A stretch of DNA of 61,079 nucleotides from Mayfieldus sp038040285 (GCA_038040285.1 JBBPIN010000013.1:1-61079); one strand, 5' to 3'. Positions 42,197-51,265 are shown, counted from the first letter of the stretch. The notes: a model not told the origin generated them from the letters alone. Numbers and translations: made by a program.

Positions 42197-42894
42197 GCGG
42201 AGCACGAGATCACCGGCGCTGGCGCGCCGACCTCTCCGCCTACCTGCTCGGCTCGCTGGAGGCGGAGGAGACCGAGGCGCTGGAAGGCCACCTGGAGGCC
42301 TGCCAGCGCTGCCGAGACGAGCTGCGCTGGCTGCAGCCGGCGATCGACATGATCGGGGAGTCGGTCCCGCAGCTGGAGCCGCCCCCAGGCCTGCGCGCGC
42401 GGTTGATGGCCGAGGTGCGGGCAGACGCCGCCGAGCTGTCCCCGGACACGGCCCAGGATAACCGGCGACGGGACGCGCCTTCGCGACGGTCCGGCGGTTT
42501 CCGCGCCTTCTTCTGGCGGCCGGCTGTGGCGCTGACCGCGGTGGCGCTGATCGGGGCCGTGATAGGCGGCTACGCGTTGCGCGGCGGGGGCGGCGATGGA
42601 ACGACGACGGTCGACACTCAGGGCGCCTCGCTCGCGTACCAGGGGGACTCGGGCACGCTGGAGATGACAGGACTGCGTCAGCTGCCGAAGTCCGACGTGT
42701 ACCAGGCGTGGGTGCAGCGCAACCACCGCATCGTGCCCTCCTCGCTCTTCGACGCGGGCCGCAACGGCAAGGCGACCGCCGCGATTCCACACCACCTCGA
42801 CGGCGCCAACGCGGTGATGGTCACGGTCGAACCGAGGGGCGGCAGCAAGCAGCCCAGCTCCTCGCCGGTCGTCTCCGTCCCCCTGCCCGGCTGA
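42193..42894 (+). CDS. Zinc-finger anti-sigma factor, RskA-like
   Basis: A 233-residue anti-sigma factor. The N-terminal zinc-type motif has His33, Cys37 and Cys40 in EGHLEACQRCRDEL, followed by a linker, one membrane helix (about 113-135, FFWRPAVALTAVALIGAVIG) and an extracytoplasmic RskA domain (LEMTGLRQLPKSDVYQAWVQ through VMVTVEPRGGSKQPSS). Regulated cleavage would release the sigma factor encoded just upstream. Confidence 0.92.
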   Translation: MSGARDHRRWRADLSAYLLGSLEAEETEALEGHLEACQRCRDELRWLQPAIDMIGESVPQLEPPPGLRARLMAEVRADAAELSPDTAQDNRRRDAPSRRSGGFRAFFWRPAVALTAVALIGAVIGGYALRGGGGDGTTTVDTQGASLAYQGDSGTLEMTGLRQLPKSDVYQAWVQRNHRIVPSSLFDAGRNGKATAAIPHHLDGANAVMVTVEPRGGSKQPSSSPVVSVPLPG

Positions 42895-42943
42895 CGGCCG
42901 GCTCGGGGACCGCTCAGGAAGCGCCGATAGCCTGCGCTCCGCG

Positions 42944-43759
42944 ATGGCGACCTGCTACCGGCACCCCGACCGCGAGACCGGTGTCTCCTGCTCGAACTGC
43001 GGGCGTCCGATCTGCCCCGACTGCATGACCTCGACCTCGGTGGGAATGCGCTGCCCCGAGTGCGCGAGCGAGAGGACCAAGGTGCGCACCGGGACGGCCG
43101 CCTTCGGACGCGCCGGCACGACCCCGGCAACCACCGTCTTGATCGCGATCAACGTGGTCGTGTTCCTGATCGAGATCGGCGCCGGCAGCGGAGGTTTCAA
43201 CGGGGGTGGCAACGTGGTCGACAACTTCAGCGTCTTCGCGCCGAAGATCGCCGACGGCGAGTGGTACCGCGTGTTGACCGGCGGCTTTTTGCATGCCGGC
43301 CTCCTGCACATCGCCTTCAATATGTACGCGCTCTACATCCTCGGCAGGCTGCTCGAGCCGGCATTCGGCAGCACCCGGTTCATCGCCATGTACTTCGCTT
43401 CGCTGTTTGCAGGCTCGCTGGGAGTCATCTTGCTCGAGCCCAGCACGCCGGCGGTCGGAGCCTCGGGAGCAATCTTTGGCCTTTTCGCAGCCGCCTTCGT
43501 GATCGCCCGTGGACGACGACTGGAAGCAATCGCGGCTCAGCTCGGCGTGCTGCTGCTGGTCAACCTGGCGCTCACCTTCGGCATCCCGAGGATCGCAATC
43601 GGCGCCCACCTTTTCGGAGCCGGGGCGGGAGTCCTCCTCGGGCTGCTGATCCTGGCCGGAGATCGGGAGATCCTCGGCCCCAACCGGGTTCCCGTCGAGG
43701 TGGCGGCGATGGCCTTGCTGGGGATCGCCACGGCGGTGGCAAGCGTGGCGCTGGCCTAG
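42944..43759 (+). CDS. Rhomboid-family intramembrane serine protease with N-terminal zinc finger
   Basis: A 271-residue membrane protease. The N-terminal 50 residues are a B-box-like zinc finger (CYRHPDRETGVSCSNCGRPI, then CPDCM and CPECAS). The rhomboid core follows, with GEWYRVLTGGFLHAGLLHIA, catalytic Ser174 in GASGAIFGLF and His222 in GAHLFGAGAG, six or seven helices in all. It could cleave membrane substrates such as an anti-sigma factor; the RskA-like gene directly upstream makes that attractive but unproved. Confidence 0.92.
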   Translation: MATCYRHPDRETGVSCSNCGRPICPDCMTSTSVGMRCPECASERTKVRTGTAAFGRAGTTPATTVLIAINVVVFLIEIGAGSGGFNGGGNVVDNFSVFAPKIADGEWYRVLTGGFLHAGLLHIAFNMYALYILGRLLEPAFGSTRFIAMYFASLFAGSLGVILLEPSTPAVGASGAIFGLFAAAFVIARGRRLEAIAAQLGVLLLVNLALTFGIPRIAIGAHLFGAGAGVLLGLLILAGDREILGPNRVPVEVAAMALLGIATAVASVALA

Positions 43760-43847
43760 CGGTTCGTCCCGGCGGCTTGCAGGGGGTGACTGGCGGGGCC
43801 GTTTGCGCCGCTAGTGCGGTTCTCCAGCGCCTGCGGTGATACTCGAG

Positions 43848-44197
43848 TTAGCGGCAGTACGGCGTCGTGACCGTGCCTATGGTGTGGAACCCACAGTCGA
43901 AGAAGATAAACGAGCAGTAGTTCTTCTGATTGTGGTAGACGTGCAGGTGAAAGTACTGGGTATTAGCGTGGTACACGAACACCATGCGGTACTCAAAGTT
44001 GGCGGCCCTATACGGGTCCCAGTGGACCCGGACGTAGCCGACCCCATGGCCGCAATACCCTTGGTGATTCGCGGAGGCGCTCGCCGGCAGCCCAAGCCAG
44101 AGTGCGGCCGCTATCAGGCCGACGACGAATACGCTCGCGACACCGTTTCGTGGCTCCGCCGGGACTGACCCCTCCCGGGTCTACTTAGAGCTTGCAT
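43848..44197 (-). pseudogene. Small secreted Cys-containing protein, frameshifted at the signal peptide
   Basis: A strong GGGGAGGAG site precedes ATG 44197, which gives MQALSRPGRGQSRRSHETVS and soon stops. The neighbouring frame then continues RNGVASVFVVGLIAAALWLG LPASASA, a clear signal peptide, and a mature chain with NHQGYCGHGVGYVRVHWDPY, VYHANTQYFHLHVYHNQKNY and four Cys ending TTPYCR. No start codon is available in the second frame, so one base has been lost or gained near 44140-44155. The mature part reads cleanly and looks like a real secreted protein of unknown function. Confidence 0.65.
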
Positions 44198-44291
44198 GCT
44201 CCTCCCCATCCGTGATCGATCCAATGACCATAACAGTCATGCCGCGTATAACTGACCCGCTAGTCAGTTCGAGCGAGTGGGACGGCGCTCT

Positions 44292-45218
44292 TTACCTTTC
44301 GGCCGAAGACTCCAAGGAGAGGTCGAGGTGGGAGACCGGCGCGAACCTGACGCCGGCCGGAGGCGCAGCGCGGCCGGGATGCAGCAGGTGGGCGAGCAGC
44401 TCGACTCCGTCGACCAGCCGCGGGCCGGGACGCGAGAAAGAGGAGGCGGCGTCGACGGCCCAGATCCGACCAGCCTCCAGCGCCGCGAGCTGGTCGGCGT
44501 TCTCACTCGCCTGCCGGCTCGACTCCTCGACGTAATAGCCGCACGGCATCGCCACCACGACTTCGGGCTCAACGCCTTGCAAGTCCTCCCAACCGACCTC
44601 GCGCGACTTCTCGCCGGCCTGCGAGAGCAGCGTCTGACCGCCGGCCACCTCGATCATCTCCGGCACCCAGTGCCCACCCAGAAACGGGGGGTCGAGCCAT
44701 TCGAGGGCGAGCACGGTGGGGCGGGGCGCGCCGGCGACCCGCTCGCGGGTCGCGGCCAGCCTCGTCTCGAGGCCGGCACGCAGCTTGCGACCCGCCTCGG
44801 GCACCCGCGCCGCGTCCGCGAGCCGATCGACGTCGGCGAGCACCTCGGTGAGGGTGGAGGGGTCGAGCGAGATCACCTGCGGGCGGGACGGCCCCCGCGC
44901 CGCTACGGCGACCACGTCGTCGTAGGAGACCGCGCAGACCTCGCAAACCGCCTGGGTGACGATCAGGTCGACCTCGAGCTCGGCGAGCCGCTCCTGGTCG
45001 AGCTCGTAGAGCGCCCGGCCCTCGCCGGTGACCCGCTTCACCTCGGCGTCGATCTCCCGCGCCGACAGGCCCTCGGGGATCACGGTGCGGGTCAGGTGCG
45101 GTTTGCGGCGCGCGTCGGCCGGGAAGTCGCACTCGTGGGTGACGGCGACGACACTGTCGCCCAGCCCGAGGGCGAATAGCATCTCGGTGGAGGAGGGAAC
45201 CAGGCTCGCAATACGCAC
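44292..45218 (-). CDS. Cobalamin/iron-complex periplasmic-binding-fold protein (BtuF-like)
   Basis: A 308-residue protein with the two-lobed fold of metal-chelate binding proteins: MRIASLVPSSTEMLFALGLG, VVAVTHECDFP, DLIVTQAVCEVCAVSYDDVV, VISLDPSTLTEVLADVDRLA and VEPEVVVAMPCGYYVEE. No signal peptide or lipobox is present, so it is probably cytosolic, unlike classical BtuF. No ABC transporter genes are next to it. GTG start, with only 12 bases to the divergent pterin dehydratase gene. Confidence 0.83.
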   Translation of the reverse strand: MRIASLVPSSTEMLFALGLGDSVVAVTHECDFPADARRKPHLTRTVIPEGLSAREIDAEVKRVTGEGRALYELDQERLAELEVDLIVTQAVCEVCAVSYDDVVAVAARGPSRPQVISLDPSTLTEVLADVDRLADAARVPEAGRKLRAGLETRLAATRERVAGAPRPTVLALEWLDPPFLGGHWVPEMIEVAGGQTLLSQAGEKSREVGWEDLQGVEPEVVVAMPCGYYVEESSRQASENADQLAALEAGRIWAVDAASSFSRPGPRLVDGVELLAHLLHPGRAAPPAGVRFAPVSHLDLSLESSAER

Positions 45219-45230
45219 GCGGAGGTCACT

Positions 45231-45509
45231 ATGGCACTTCTTTCAGACTCGGAGATCGAGGAGCGACTGGGCGGCTTGGACGGCTGGAGCCGCGAGGGCG
45301 ACGCGATCACCAAGACGTTCGAGAACGGCGATTTCGTCGGCTCGGTCAAGTTCGTCGACAGCCTCGTCGAACCGGCCGAGGGCATGGGTCACCACCCCGA
45401 CCTGGAGCTTTCGTGGGACAAGGTCAAGGTCACGATCACCAATCACTCGGAGGGCGGCCTGACCGCCAACGACTTCGAGCTGGCCGGGAAGATCGACGCG
45501 CTCGCGTAG
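45231..45509 (+). CDS. Pterin-4a-carbinolamine dehydratase
   Basis: A 92-residue enzyme that recycles the pterin cofactor of aromatic amino acid hydroxylases. LLSDSEIEERLGGLDGWSRE and the catalytic block GMGHHPDLELSWDKVKVTIT NHSEGGLTANDFELA show the expected His residues in the motif HHP and NH. No hydroxylase gene is near. Start follows GGAGGT. Confidence 0.92.
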   Translation: MALLSDSEIEERLGGLDGWSREGDAITKTFENGDFVGSVKFVDSLVEPAEGMGHHPDLELSWDKVKVTITNHSEGGLTANDFELAGKIDALA

Positions 45510-45621
45510 CCGCACGGCCGGCTGCTAACTTGATGCCGCCGGCGATGGCAGAAGACGACGACCGCCCGCGAAGTACGAAGCCGCATAGACGCCTGAGGAC
45601 ACCTCGCAGGGGAGGGGGCAG

Positions 45622-46932
45622 ATGAGCGTCATCCTGCTCGTGCTGCTGTTCGTGTTGATCGCGATGAACGGCTTCTTCGTCGCCGCTGAGTTCGCGCTGG
45701 TGCGGGTCAAACGGGCTCGCATGGAACAGGCCGCGGAGGAGGGGGATCGCGCAGCCGCCAAGGTGGTCGCGCAGCTCGACCGCATCGGCGAGGCACTCTC
45801 CGCCTGCCAGGTGGGAATCACGATGGCCTCGATCGGGATCGGGTTCCTCGGCGAGCCCGCGGTCGCGCGGTTGATCGAGGACATCTTCGGCCTCACGTCG
45901 GAGCTTTCCCACGCGTTCGCGGTCGCGATCGCATTCGCCTTCGTCACCGCGATGCACATCAGCGTCGGCGAGCAGGTGCCGAAGATTCTGTCGATCACCC
46001 GCGCCGAGCGCACCGCGCGCCGCGTTGCCCGCCCGCTGGACTGGTTCCGCGCCGCCAGCGCCCCCTTCACCCTCGCCTTGACCAAGTTTGCGAACGCGAT
46101 CGTGCGCCTCTTCGGCGTCGACCCGGCGAACCTCGAGGAGCGCTACGGAGCCGAGGACCTGAAGTCGATCATCGACCGATCGCGCAGCGGCGGCGACCTC
46201 GACGCGGGCGAGGCGGTGATGCTGAGCGGCGTCTTCCACCTGCACGAGCAGCAGGCGCGCGAGGTGATGACGCCGATCCCTGCGGTGGTCACCGTGGACG
46301 CTTCGGAGACCGTCGAGACGGCGCTGCGGCGCTGCGTCACCTCCGGGCACACTCGGCTTGTCGTCACCGAGGACGACAACCCGGACCGCATCAAGGGGAT
46401 CGTCCACAACAACAGGCTCGCCCGCCTCTACATGGACGACGGGCCGGACACCCCGATCGAGCCGGTCGTCCGCGACGCGCTGATCGTCCCCGAGACCAGA
46501 CCCCTTGACGACCTGCTCCAGGACCTGCAGCGACAACGGACCTCAATGGCGGTGGTGGTCGACGAGTACGGGCGAACGGTCGGCATCGTCACCGTCGAGG
46601 ACATCCTCGAGGAGGTGGTGGGGGAGATCGAGGACGAGACCGACCCGCGTGCCGGCGACCTGCGCCAGCTCAGCAACGGAGAGTGGTTCGTTCGCGGTCA
46701 CGTGTCGCTGGGCGATCTCGAGGACGCCGGGATCGAGCTGCCGGTCGATACCGACGCCTACAACTCGATCGGCGGTTACGTGTTCGCGGAGCTGGGGCGG
46801 CTGCCGAAGCGGGGCGACTCGATCACCGCGGACGGTTACAGGATCAGGGTGGAATCCGTGCGTGAGAACCGCATCGAGGCCGTGCGGATCAGGGGGGTAG
46901 AAGGCAGGAGGCAGACGGCGGAAAGCGCCTAG
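45622..46932 (+). CDS. CNNM/CorC-family transporter protein with CBS domains
   Basis: A 436-residue membrane protein. A DUF21/CNNM membrane domain (about 1-190, starts VILLVLLFVLIAMNGFFVAA EFALVRVKRARM) is followed by two CBS domains (REVMTPIPAVVTVDASETVE, HTRLVVTEDDNPDRIKGIV) and a CorC_HlyC domain at the C-terminus (GDITDGY-like RGDSITADGYRIRVESV). Relatives export magnesium or cobalt; hemolysin is a historical label. GGGAGGGGG precedes the ATG. The 112 bases before it hold no clear gene. Confidence 0.9.
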   Translation: MSVILLVLLFVLIAMNGFFVAAEFALVRVKRARMEQAAEEGDRAAAKVVAQLDRIGEALSACQVGITMASIGIGFLGEPAVARLIEDIFGLTSELSHAFAVAIAFAFVTAMHISVGEQVPKILSITRAERTARRVARPLDWFRAASAPFTLALTKFANAIVRLFGVDPANLEERYGAEDLKSIIDRSRSGGDLDAGEAVMLSGVFHLHEQQAREVMTPIPAVVTVDASETVETALRRCVTSGHTRLVVTEDDNPDRIKGIVHNNRLARLYMDDGPDTPIEPVVRDALIVPETRPLDDLLQDLQRQRTSMAVVVDEYGRTVGIVTVEDILEEVVGEIEDETDPRAGDLRQLSNGEWFVRGHVSLGDLEDAGIELPVDTDAYNSIGGYVFAELGRLPKRGDSITADGYRIRVESVRENRIEAVRIRGVEGRRQTAESA

Positions 46933-47009
46933 GTCCAGGACTTTTGCGTTCTGTCCGTCTCTGCACCTAGCCTGCCGCTCCGACTCGACCTTCCACTCCC
47001 GGAGGCACC

Positions 47010-47252
47010 ATGTGGGTCGTGCGGATGACCGATAAGCAGCTCGAGGTATTGAGGGCGTTGCTGCGCTCCGAGCAGCATCTCGGTCCCGCCCTGCAGGGCG
47101 CACTGGAGGGGCTCGACCTTGCCCGCTGGGATGAGCTCCCGGAAGCTGAGCTGCCCTGGGAAGAGGTCGCCGAGGCGGCCCACCGCCAGGGCATTTCGGA
47201 GGCAGACGTGATCTGGGACCTCAGCGGCCGGCGACGTAACGCCGCCGCCTAA
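47010..47252 (+). CDS. Small hypothetical protein
   Basis: An 80-residue acidic helical protein: MWVVRMTDKQLEVLRALLRS, DLARWDELPEAELPWEEVAE and AAHRQGISEADVIWDLSGRR. No family recognised; no signal or membrane segment. It starts after a GGAGGC site and ends just before a two-hairpin intergenic repeat. Amino-acid composition and good spacing support it being real. Confidence 0.6.
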   Translation: MWVVRMTDKQLEVLRALLRSEQHLGPALQGALEGLDLARWDELPEAELPWEEVAEAAHRQGISEADVIWDLSGRRRNAAA

Positions 47253-47256
47253 ACAA

Positions 47257-47312
47257 ACAATTGCGGCGCCTTCGGCGCCTGACACGCCTGTGCGGCGGCG
47301 CAACGCCGCCGC
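47257..47312 (+). repeat. Two-hairpin intergenic repeat, copy A
   Basis: ACAATTGC followed by a hairpin GGCGCC TTC GGCGCC, the spacer TGACACGCCTGT, and a hairpin GCGGCGGCG CAA CGCCGCCGC. Related copies are at 47322-47381, 48980-49040 (inverted) and 59235-59293. Stems differ between copies by paired changes that keep base pairing. It lies between convergent genes. Confidence 0.85.
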
Positions 47313-47321
47313 TCACATCAA

Positions 47322-47381
47322 TTAATTGCGGCGGCTTCGCCCCTGACATGCACCTGCGGCGAACACTCTGTGTCGCCGCTA
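47322..47381 (+). repeat. Two-hairpin intergenic repeat, copy B (degenerate)
   Basis: AATTGCGGCGGCTTCGCC and CCTGACATGCACCTG match the first arm and spacer of the repeat, but the first stem is shortened and the second is replaced by GCGGCGA ACACTCTGTG TCGCCGC, still a hairpin. It overlaps the stop codon of the antiporter gene by three bases. Confidence 0.75.
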
Positions 47382-48965
47382 GATCTCCAATCGCGAATCC
47401 TCCAGGTCGAGTTCGCGCTCGACGCGCGTCATTACGTCGTTGGAGATCTCGCCGCTGTTTCGAAGCTCGACCACCGCCCGGCGCTGCGCCTCGAGCAGCT
47501 CGCGGAGCAGGCGCTGGTAGGAGATCGAGCGGTCCTCATAACCATCGGAGTCGTCGCCGTCGCGCAGTGCGTTGAAGCGCCGCTGACGGTACTCGTACGC
47601 GTTGCGCACCCGCTCGATCGTGTCGTCGCGGGTCCAATCCTCGCGGGCCAGCTCCTCGAGGCGCTCCAGCGCCGCCGCCGCCGCGTGCAGGCGGGCCAGA
47701 ACCTCTTCGTCCTGCTCCTCACGGCCGTCATCGCAGACCTTCAGGCGCCGCAGCAGCCAGGGGAGGGTGAGCCCCTGGACCACGAGGGTGAAGAGGATCA
47801 CCGAGAAGGCGAGGAAGATGATCAGGTTGCGCTGCGGAAAGGCGGCACCGGCGTCGGTTTGCAGCGGCAGGGCGAGGGCGGCGGCCAGCGACACAGCGCC
47901 CCGCATGCCCGCCCAGGCGACGATCAGTCGCGTTCGCCAATCCGCCCGGCGAGCCCGCTGCTGGGGACGCCGGTCGAGCGCTCTGATCACGTACGGCATG
48001 GTGTTGAACCAGATCAGCCGTACGCCGACCACCGCCGCACAGGTCGCCGCCGCGTAACCGACCAGGGTCGCGGTCGAGATCCCGCTCAGGTCTCCGACCA
48101 CGCTCGGGAGCTGGAGGCCGATCAACACGAAAAGGACCGCGTTGAGCAGGAACTGGAGCAGCTCCCAGACCGGGCGCCCCTGGAGGCGCTGGTCGACGGA
48201 GGCGATCTGGGGCGCCATCCAGCCGAGGTAGATGCCCGCTGTGACCGCGGCGAGAACCCCGGAGACGCCGATCGCCTCGGCCGGGAGGTAGGCGGCGTAG
48301 CCGGTCGCCAGCGAGATCGTGATCTCGACCGGGGTGTCCTCGATCCGCCGCCGAACCTCTGTGATCGCGGCCCCGACTACCAGCCCGACGGCGATCCCCC
48401 CGGCCGCGCTGACGATGAAGTCCAGACCGCCTGAGAGCAGGGAAAAGCTGCCTCCGACCGCGGCCGCGACGGCGGAGCGGTAGAGCACCAGCGCGGTCCC
48501 GTCGTTGATCAGCGCCTCGCCCTCGATCACGGTGACGATGCGGCGGGGCGCCCCGAGCCGCTTGGTTATGGCGGTCGCCGCGATCGGGTCGGTGGGGGCG
48601 ACGATCGCGCCGAGCGCGAACGCCGCCGCCCAGCTCATCCCGTCGATCAGGGTGTGGGCGACGATGGCGACGCCGGCCGCGGTTAACGCGACCAGTGCGA
48701 CGGCGTTGAGGGTGATCGACCTCAGGTCGCGGCGCAGGTCGCGCAGCGAGGAGAAGAAGGCCGCCGCGTAGAGCAACGGCGGCAGGAAGATGATCAGGAC
48801 CAGGTCCGGGTTGAGGGTGACGTCGGGCAGCCCGGGGACCAACCCGATCGCCAGCCCCCCGAGGACGAGCATGATCGGGTAGGGGACGTTGATCAGCCGC
48901 GCGACGGTGCTGAGCGCCGCGATCGCGACCGAAAGTGCGAGCAGAAGTCCGCCGGTCTCGTTCAT
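47379..48965 (-). CDS. Na+/H+ antiporter, CPA1 family
   Basis: A 528-residue cation/proton antiporter. About 12 helices span residues 5-410, including INVPYPIMLVLGGLAIGLVP, the ion-site helix GAIVAPTDPIAATAITKRLG (Asp of the TDP motif) and EGEALINDGTALVLYRSAVA (Asn-Asp of LINDGT). A cytosolic tail (about 415-528) is highly charged and ends DLEDSRLEI. Likely role: pH and sodium homeostasis. Its 3' end touches repeat copy B. Confidence 0.92.
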   Translation of the reverse strand: MNETGGLLLALSVAIAALSTVARLINVPYPIMLVLGGLAIGLVPGLPDVTLNPDLVLIIFLPPLLYAAAFFSSLRDLRRDLRSITLNAVALVALTAAGVAIVAHTLIDGMSWAAAFALGAIVAPTDPIAATAITKRLGAPRRIVTVIEGEALINDGTALVLYRSAVAAAVGGSFSLLSGGLDFIVSAAGGIAVGLVVGAAITEVRRRIEDTPVEITISLATGYAAYLPAEAIGVSGVLAAVTAGIYLGWMAPQIASVDQRLQGRPVWELLQFLLNAVLFVLIGLQLPSVVGDLSGISTATLVGYAAATCAAVVGVRLIWFNTMPYVIRALDRRPQQRARRADWRTRLIVAWAGMRGAVSLAAALALPLQTDAGAAFPQRNLIIFLAFSVILFTLVVQGLTLPWLLRRLKVCDDGREEQDEEVLARLHAAAAALERLEELAREDWTRDDTIERVRNAYEYRQRRFNALRDGDDSDGYEDRSISYQRLLRELLEAQRRAVVELRNSGEISNDVMTRVERELDLEDSRLEI

Positions 48966-48979
48966 CCCGAATAGATGAT

Positions 48980-49040
48980 GGCGGCGACGTTGCGTCGCCG
49001 CACTGGCGTGTCAGGCGGCGAAGCCGCCGCAATTGTTTGT
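48980..49040 (-). repeat. Two-hairpin intergenic repeat, copy C (inverted)
   Basis: Read on the minus strand: ACAATTGC, GGCGGC TTC GCCGCC, TGACACGCCAGT, then GCGGCGACG CAA CGTCGCCGC. Compared with copy A both stems carry compensated changes. It lies just after the 3' end of the hydroxyacyl-CoA dehydrogenase gene and before the antiporter gene. Confidence 0.85.
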
Positions 49041-49053
49041 GTGACTAGGCCGG

Positions 49054-49881
49054 CTAACCGTAGTCGTAGAAGCCGGCGCCGCTCTTGCGGCCGAGCGTGC
49101 CCTCGCCGACCATCTCGACCATCATGCCCGGCGGCTTGTGGGCGGGCTCGTCGGAGTCGGCATGCAGCGCGTCGCCGATTGCCTCGGCGACGTCGAGGCC
49201 GACGAAGTCGAGCAGCGCCAGCGGCCCCATCGGGTGTCCGGCGCCGAGCGTCATGCAGGAGTCGACCTCGCCGGGCTCCATGCCGGTTCGTTCGAGCATC
49301 CGCACGGCATCGAAGAGGTAGGGGAAGAGCAGCCGGTTGACGACGAACCCGGCCTGGTCGGGGACCTCGACCGCGGTCTTGCCGAGCGCGCCGCACCAGG
49401 CGAGCGCCCGTTCCTTGACGCCGTCGCCGACACCGGTTGGGAAGCAGAGCTCGACCAGCTTCATCCGCGGCACCGGGTTGAAGACGTGAAGGCCGAAGAA
49501 GCGGTCACGGTGGCCGCTGCGCTTGCCGATCTCGCCGACCGAGAGCGAGGATGTCGTCGTCGCCAGGTCGGCATCCGGGGCCGACTCGCCGATGGTGGAG
49601 AGCAGCTCGCCCTTCACCTCCGGGTCCTCGATCACCGCCTCGACGATGATGTCGCACTCGGCCAGGTCGGCGGCCTCGGTGGTCACCTTGAGGCGGCTGG
49701 CGTCAGCGCCCTCGATCTTCGCGCAGGCCGCCGTCGCCTTCTCCTCGGCCCGCCAGGCCGATGCGTCGCTGCGGGCCAGCAGCAATGTCTTGCCGGTCGC
49801 GGTCGCGGTTGCCGCCAGGCCCGTGGCGATTGTTCCGCTCCCCGCGATCGCTGGGTGCTTGTACCCCTCCGAGGCGTTCAC
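49054..49881 (-). CDS. 3-hydroxyacyl-CoA dehydrogenase (3-hydroxybutyryl-CoA dehydrogenase type)
   Basis: A 275-residue NAD-dependent enzyme of beta-oxidation. Nucleotide-binding motif AIAGSGTIATGLAATATATG, ECDIIVEAVIEDPEVKGELL, catalytic His-containing FGLHVFNPVPRMKLVELC, and the C-terminal FVVNRLLFPYLFDAVRMLER and TLGAGHPMGPLALLDFVGLD (catalytic Asn/His environment). GTG start. Divergent from the thiolase gene, with a 146-base shared region that probably holds both promoters. Confidence 0.92.
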   Translation of the reverse strand: MNASEGYKHPAIAGSGTIATGLAATATATGKTLLLARSDASAWRAEEKATAACAKIEGADASRLKVTTEAADLAECDIIVEAVIEDPEVKGELLSTIGESAPDADLATTTSSLSVGEIGKRSGHRDRFFGLHVFNPVPRMKLVELCFPTGVGDGVKERALAWCGALGKTAVEVPDQAGFVVNRLLFPYLFDAVRMLERTGMEPGEVDSCMTLGAGHPMGPLALLDFVGLDVAEAIGDALHADSDEPAHKPPGMMVEMVGEGTLGRKSGAGFYDYG

Positions 49882-50027
49882 GCGGAAGGGTTGTTATCAC
49901 GATCCAGTCATCGGACAGCCGCTCCGGAGCGCCCTGCCTGACTCGCCAGTCAATTTCGATATCGTTGCCGTAGGCGGCCGATTCGGCGTGCTGCCCTTGA
50001 TCTCAGAGCGAACGGAGGGCTTTCCCG

Positions 50028-51206
50028 ATGGAGAACGGCAAGTTCGGAGGCCGAGAGGTCGTCATCGTCGAGGCGGTACGCACCCCGATCGGGCGCGGCC
50101 ACGAGGAGAAGGGCTACTACAAGGACGTCCATCCCTCGAATCTGCTGGCCAAGACCTATTCGGAGCTAATCGAGCGCACCGGCATCGAGGCATCCGAGGT
50201 CGAGGACGTGATCGCCGGCTGCGTGCAGCAGTTCGGCGAGCAGGGGCTGAACATCGGCCGCAACGCCTGGCTCGAGGCTGGGCTGCCGATCGAGACGCCC
50301 GCCACCACCGTGGACCGCCAGTGCGGCTCCGCCCAGCAGGCCGTCAACTTCGGCGCCGCCCTGATCGCCTCCGGCGTGCACGACGTGACGATCGGTTCGG
50401 GCGTCGAGCACATGGGCCACATCTCTTTCGCCGACAGCATGCAGGTGATGCAGGAGCACGGCGCGGCGTTCAGCCCGCAGCTGCTCGAGCACTACAACCT
50501 CGTCCCGCAGGGGATCTCGGCCGAGATGATCGCCGACAAGTGGGAGATCCCACGCTCCGAGCTCGATGAGATCGGCCTGCGCTCGCACCAGCTTGCCGCC
50601 AAGGCGACCGAGGAAGGGCGCTTCGAGCGCGAGATCGTTCCCTTCTCGGTCAACGGCGACACCTACGTCACCGACCAGGGGATCCGGCCCGACACCAGCC
50701 TCGAGAAGCTTTCTGAGCTGAAGCCGGCCTTCAAGGAGGACGGCAAGGTCACCGCCGGCAACTCCTCGCAGATCTCCGACGGAGCGGCCGCGGTGCTGAT
50801 GATGACCCGCGAGAAGGCCGACGCACTGGGCCTGAAGCCGCGCGCCCGGGTGGTCGACCAGACCACGGTCGGCGTCGACCCGGTGATCATGCTCACCGGC
50901 CCGATCCCGGCGACCGGCAAGCTGCTGGAGCGCAACGGGATGAAGATCGATGACATCGACCTGATCGAGATCAACGAGGCGTTCGCTTCCGTCGTCGCGG
51001 CATGGCGGCGCGAGCTGGAGCCCGACATGGACCGGGTCAACGTCAACGGCGGCGCGATCGCGCTCGGGCATCCGCTCGGCTCGACCGGCGCCCGCCTGAT
51101 CACAACGCTGTTGCATGAGCTGGAGCGCTCCGACAAGGAGATCGGTCTGGTGACGATGTGCTGCGGCGGCGGGCTCGGCACCGGCACGATCATCCAGCGG
51201 GTCTGA
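50028..51206 (+). CDS. Acetyl-CoA acetyltransferase (thiolase)
   Basis: A 392-residue thiolase that cleaves 3-ketoacyl-CoA or condenses two acetyl-CoA. Active-site Cys99 in TTVDRQCGSAQQAV, the second-half motif EINEAFASVVAAW, His in NGGAIALGHPLGSTGARL and the second Cys in MCCGGGLGTGTI. Length and motif order are standard. With the divergent dehydrogenase and downstream acyl-CoA dehydrogenases it forms a fatty-acid degradation set. Confidence 0.95.
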   Translation: MENGKFGGREVVIVEAVRTPIGRGHEEKGYYKDVHPSNLLAKTYSELIERTGIEASEVEDVIAGCVQQFGEQGLNIGRNAWLEAGLPIETPATTVDRQCGSAQQAVNFGAALIASGVHDVTIGSGVEHMGHISFADSMQVMQEHGAAFSPQLLEHYNLVPQGISAEMIADKWEIPRSELDEIGLRSHQLAAKATEEGRFEREIVPFSVNGDTYVTDQGIRPDTSLEKLSELKPAFKEDGKVTAGNSSQISDGAAAVLMMTREKADALGLKPRARVVDQTTVGVDPVIMLTGPIPATGKLLERNGMKIDDIDLIEINEAFASVVAAWRRELEPDMDRVNVNGGAIALGHPLGSTGARLITTLLHELERSDKEIGLVTMCCGGGLGTGTIIQRV

Positions 51207-51265
51207 GCGGCGTCCCCGGCCGCCGCTAGGGTGCGCCGCCCGATTACACAACCTAGGAGGTATCG

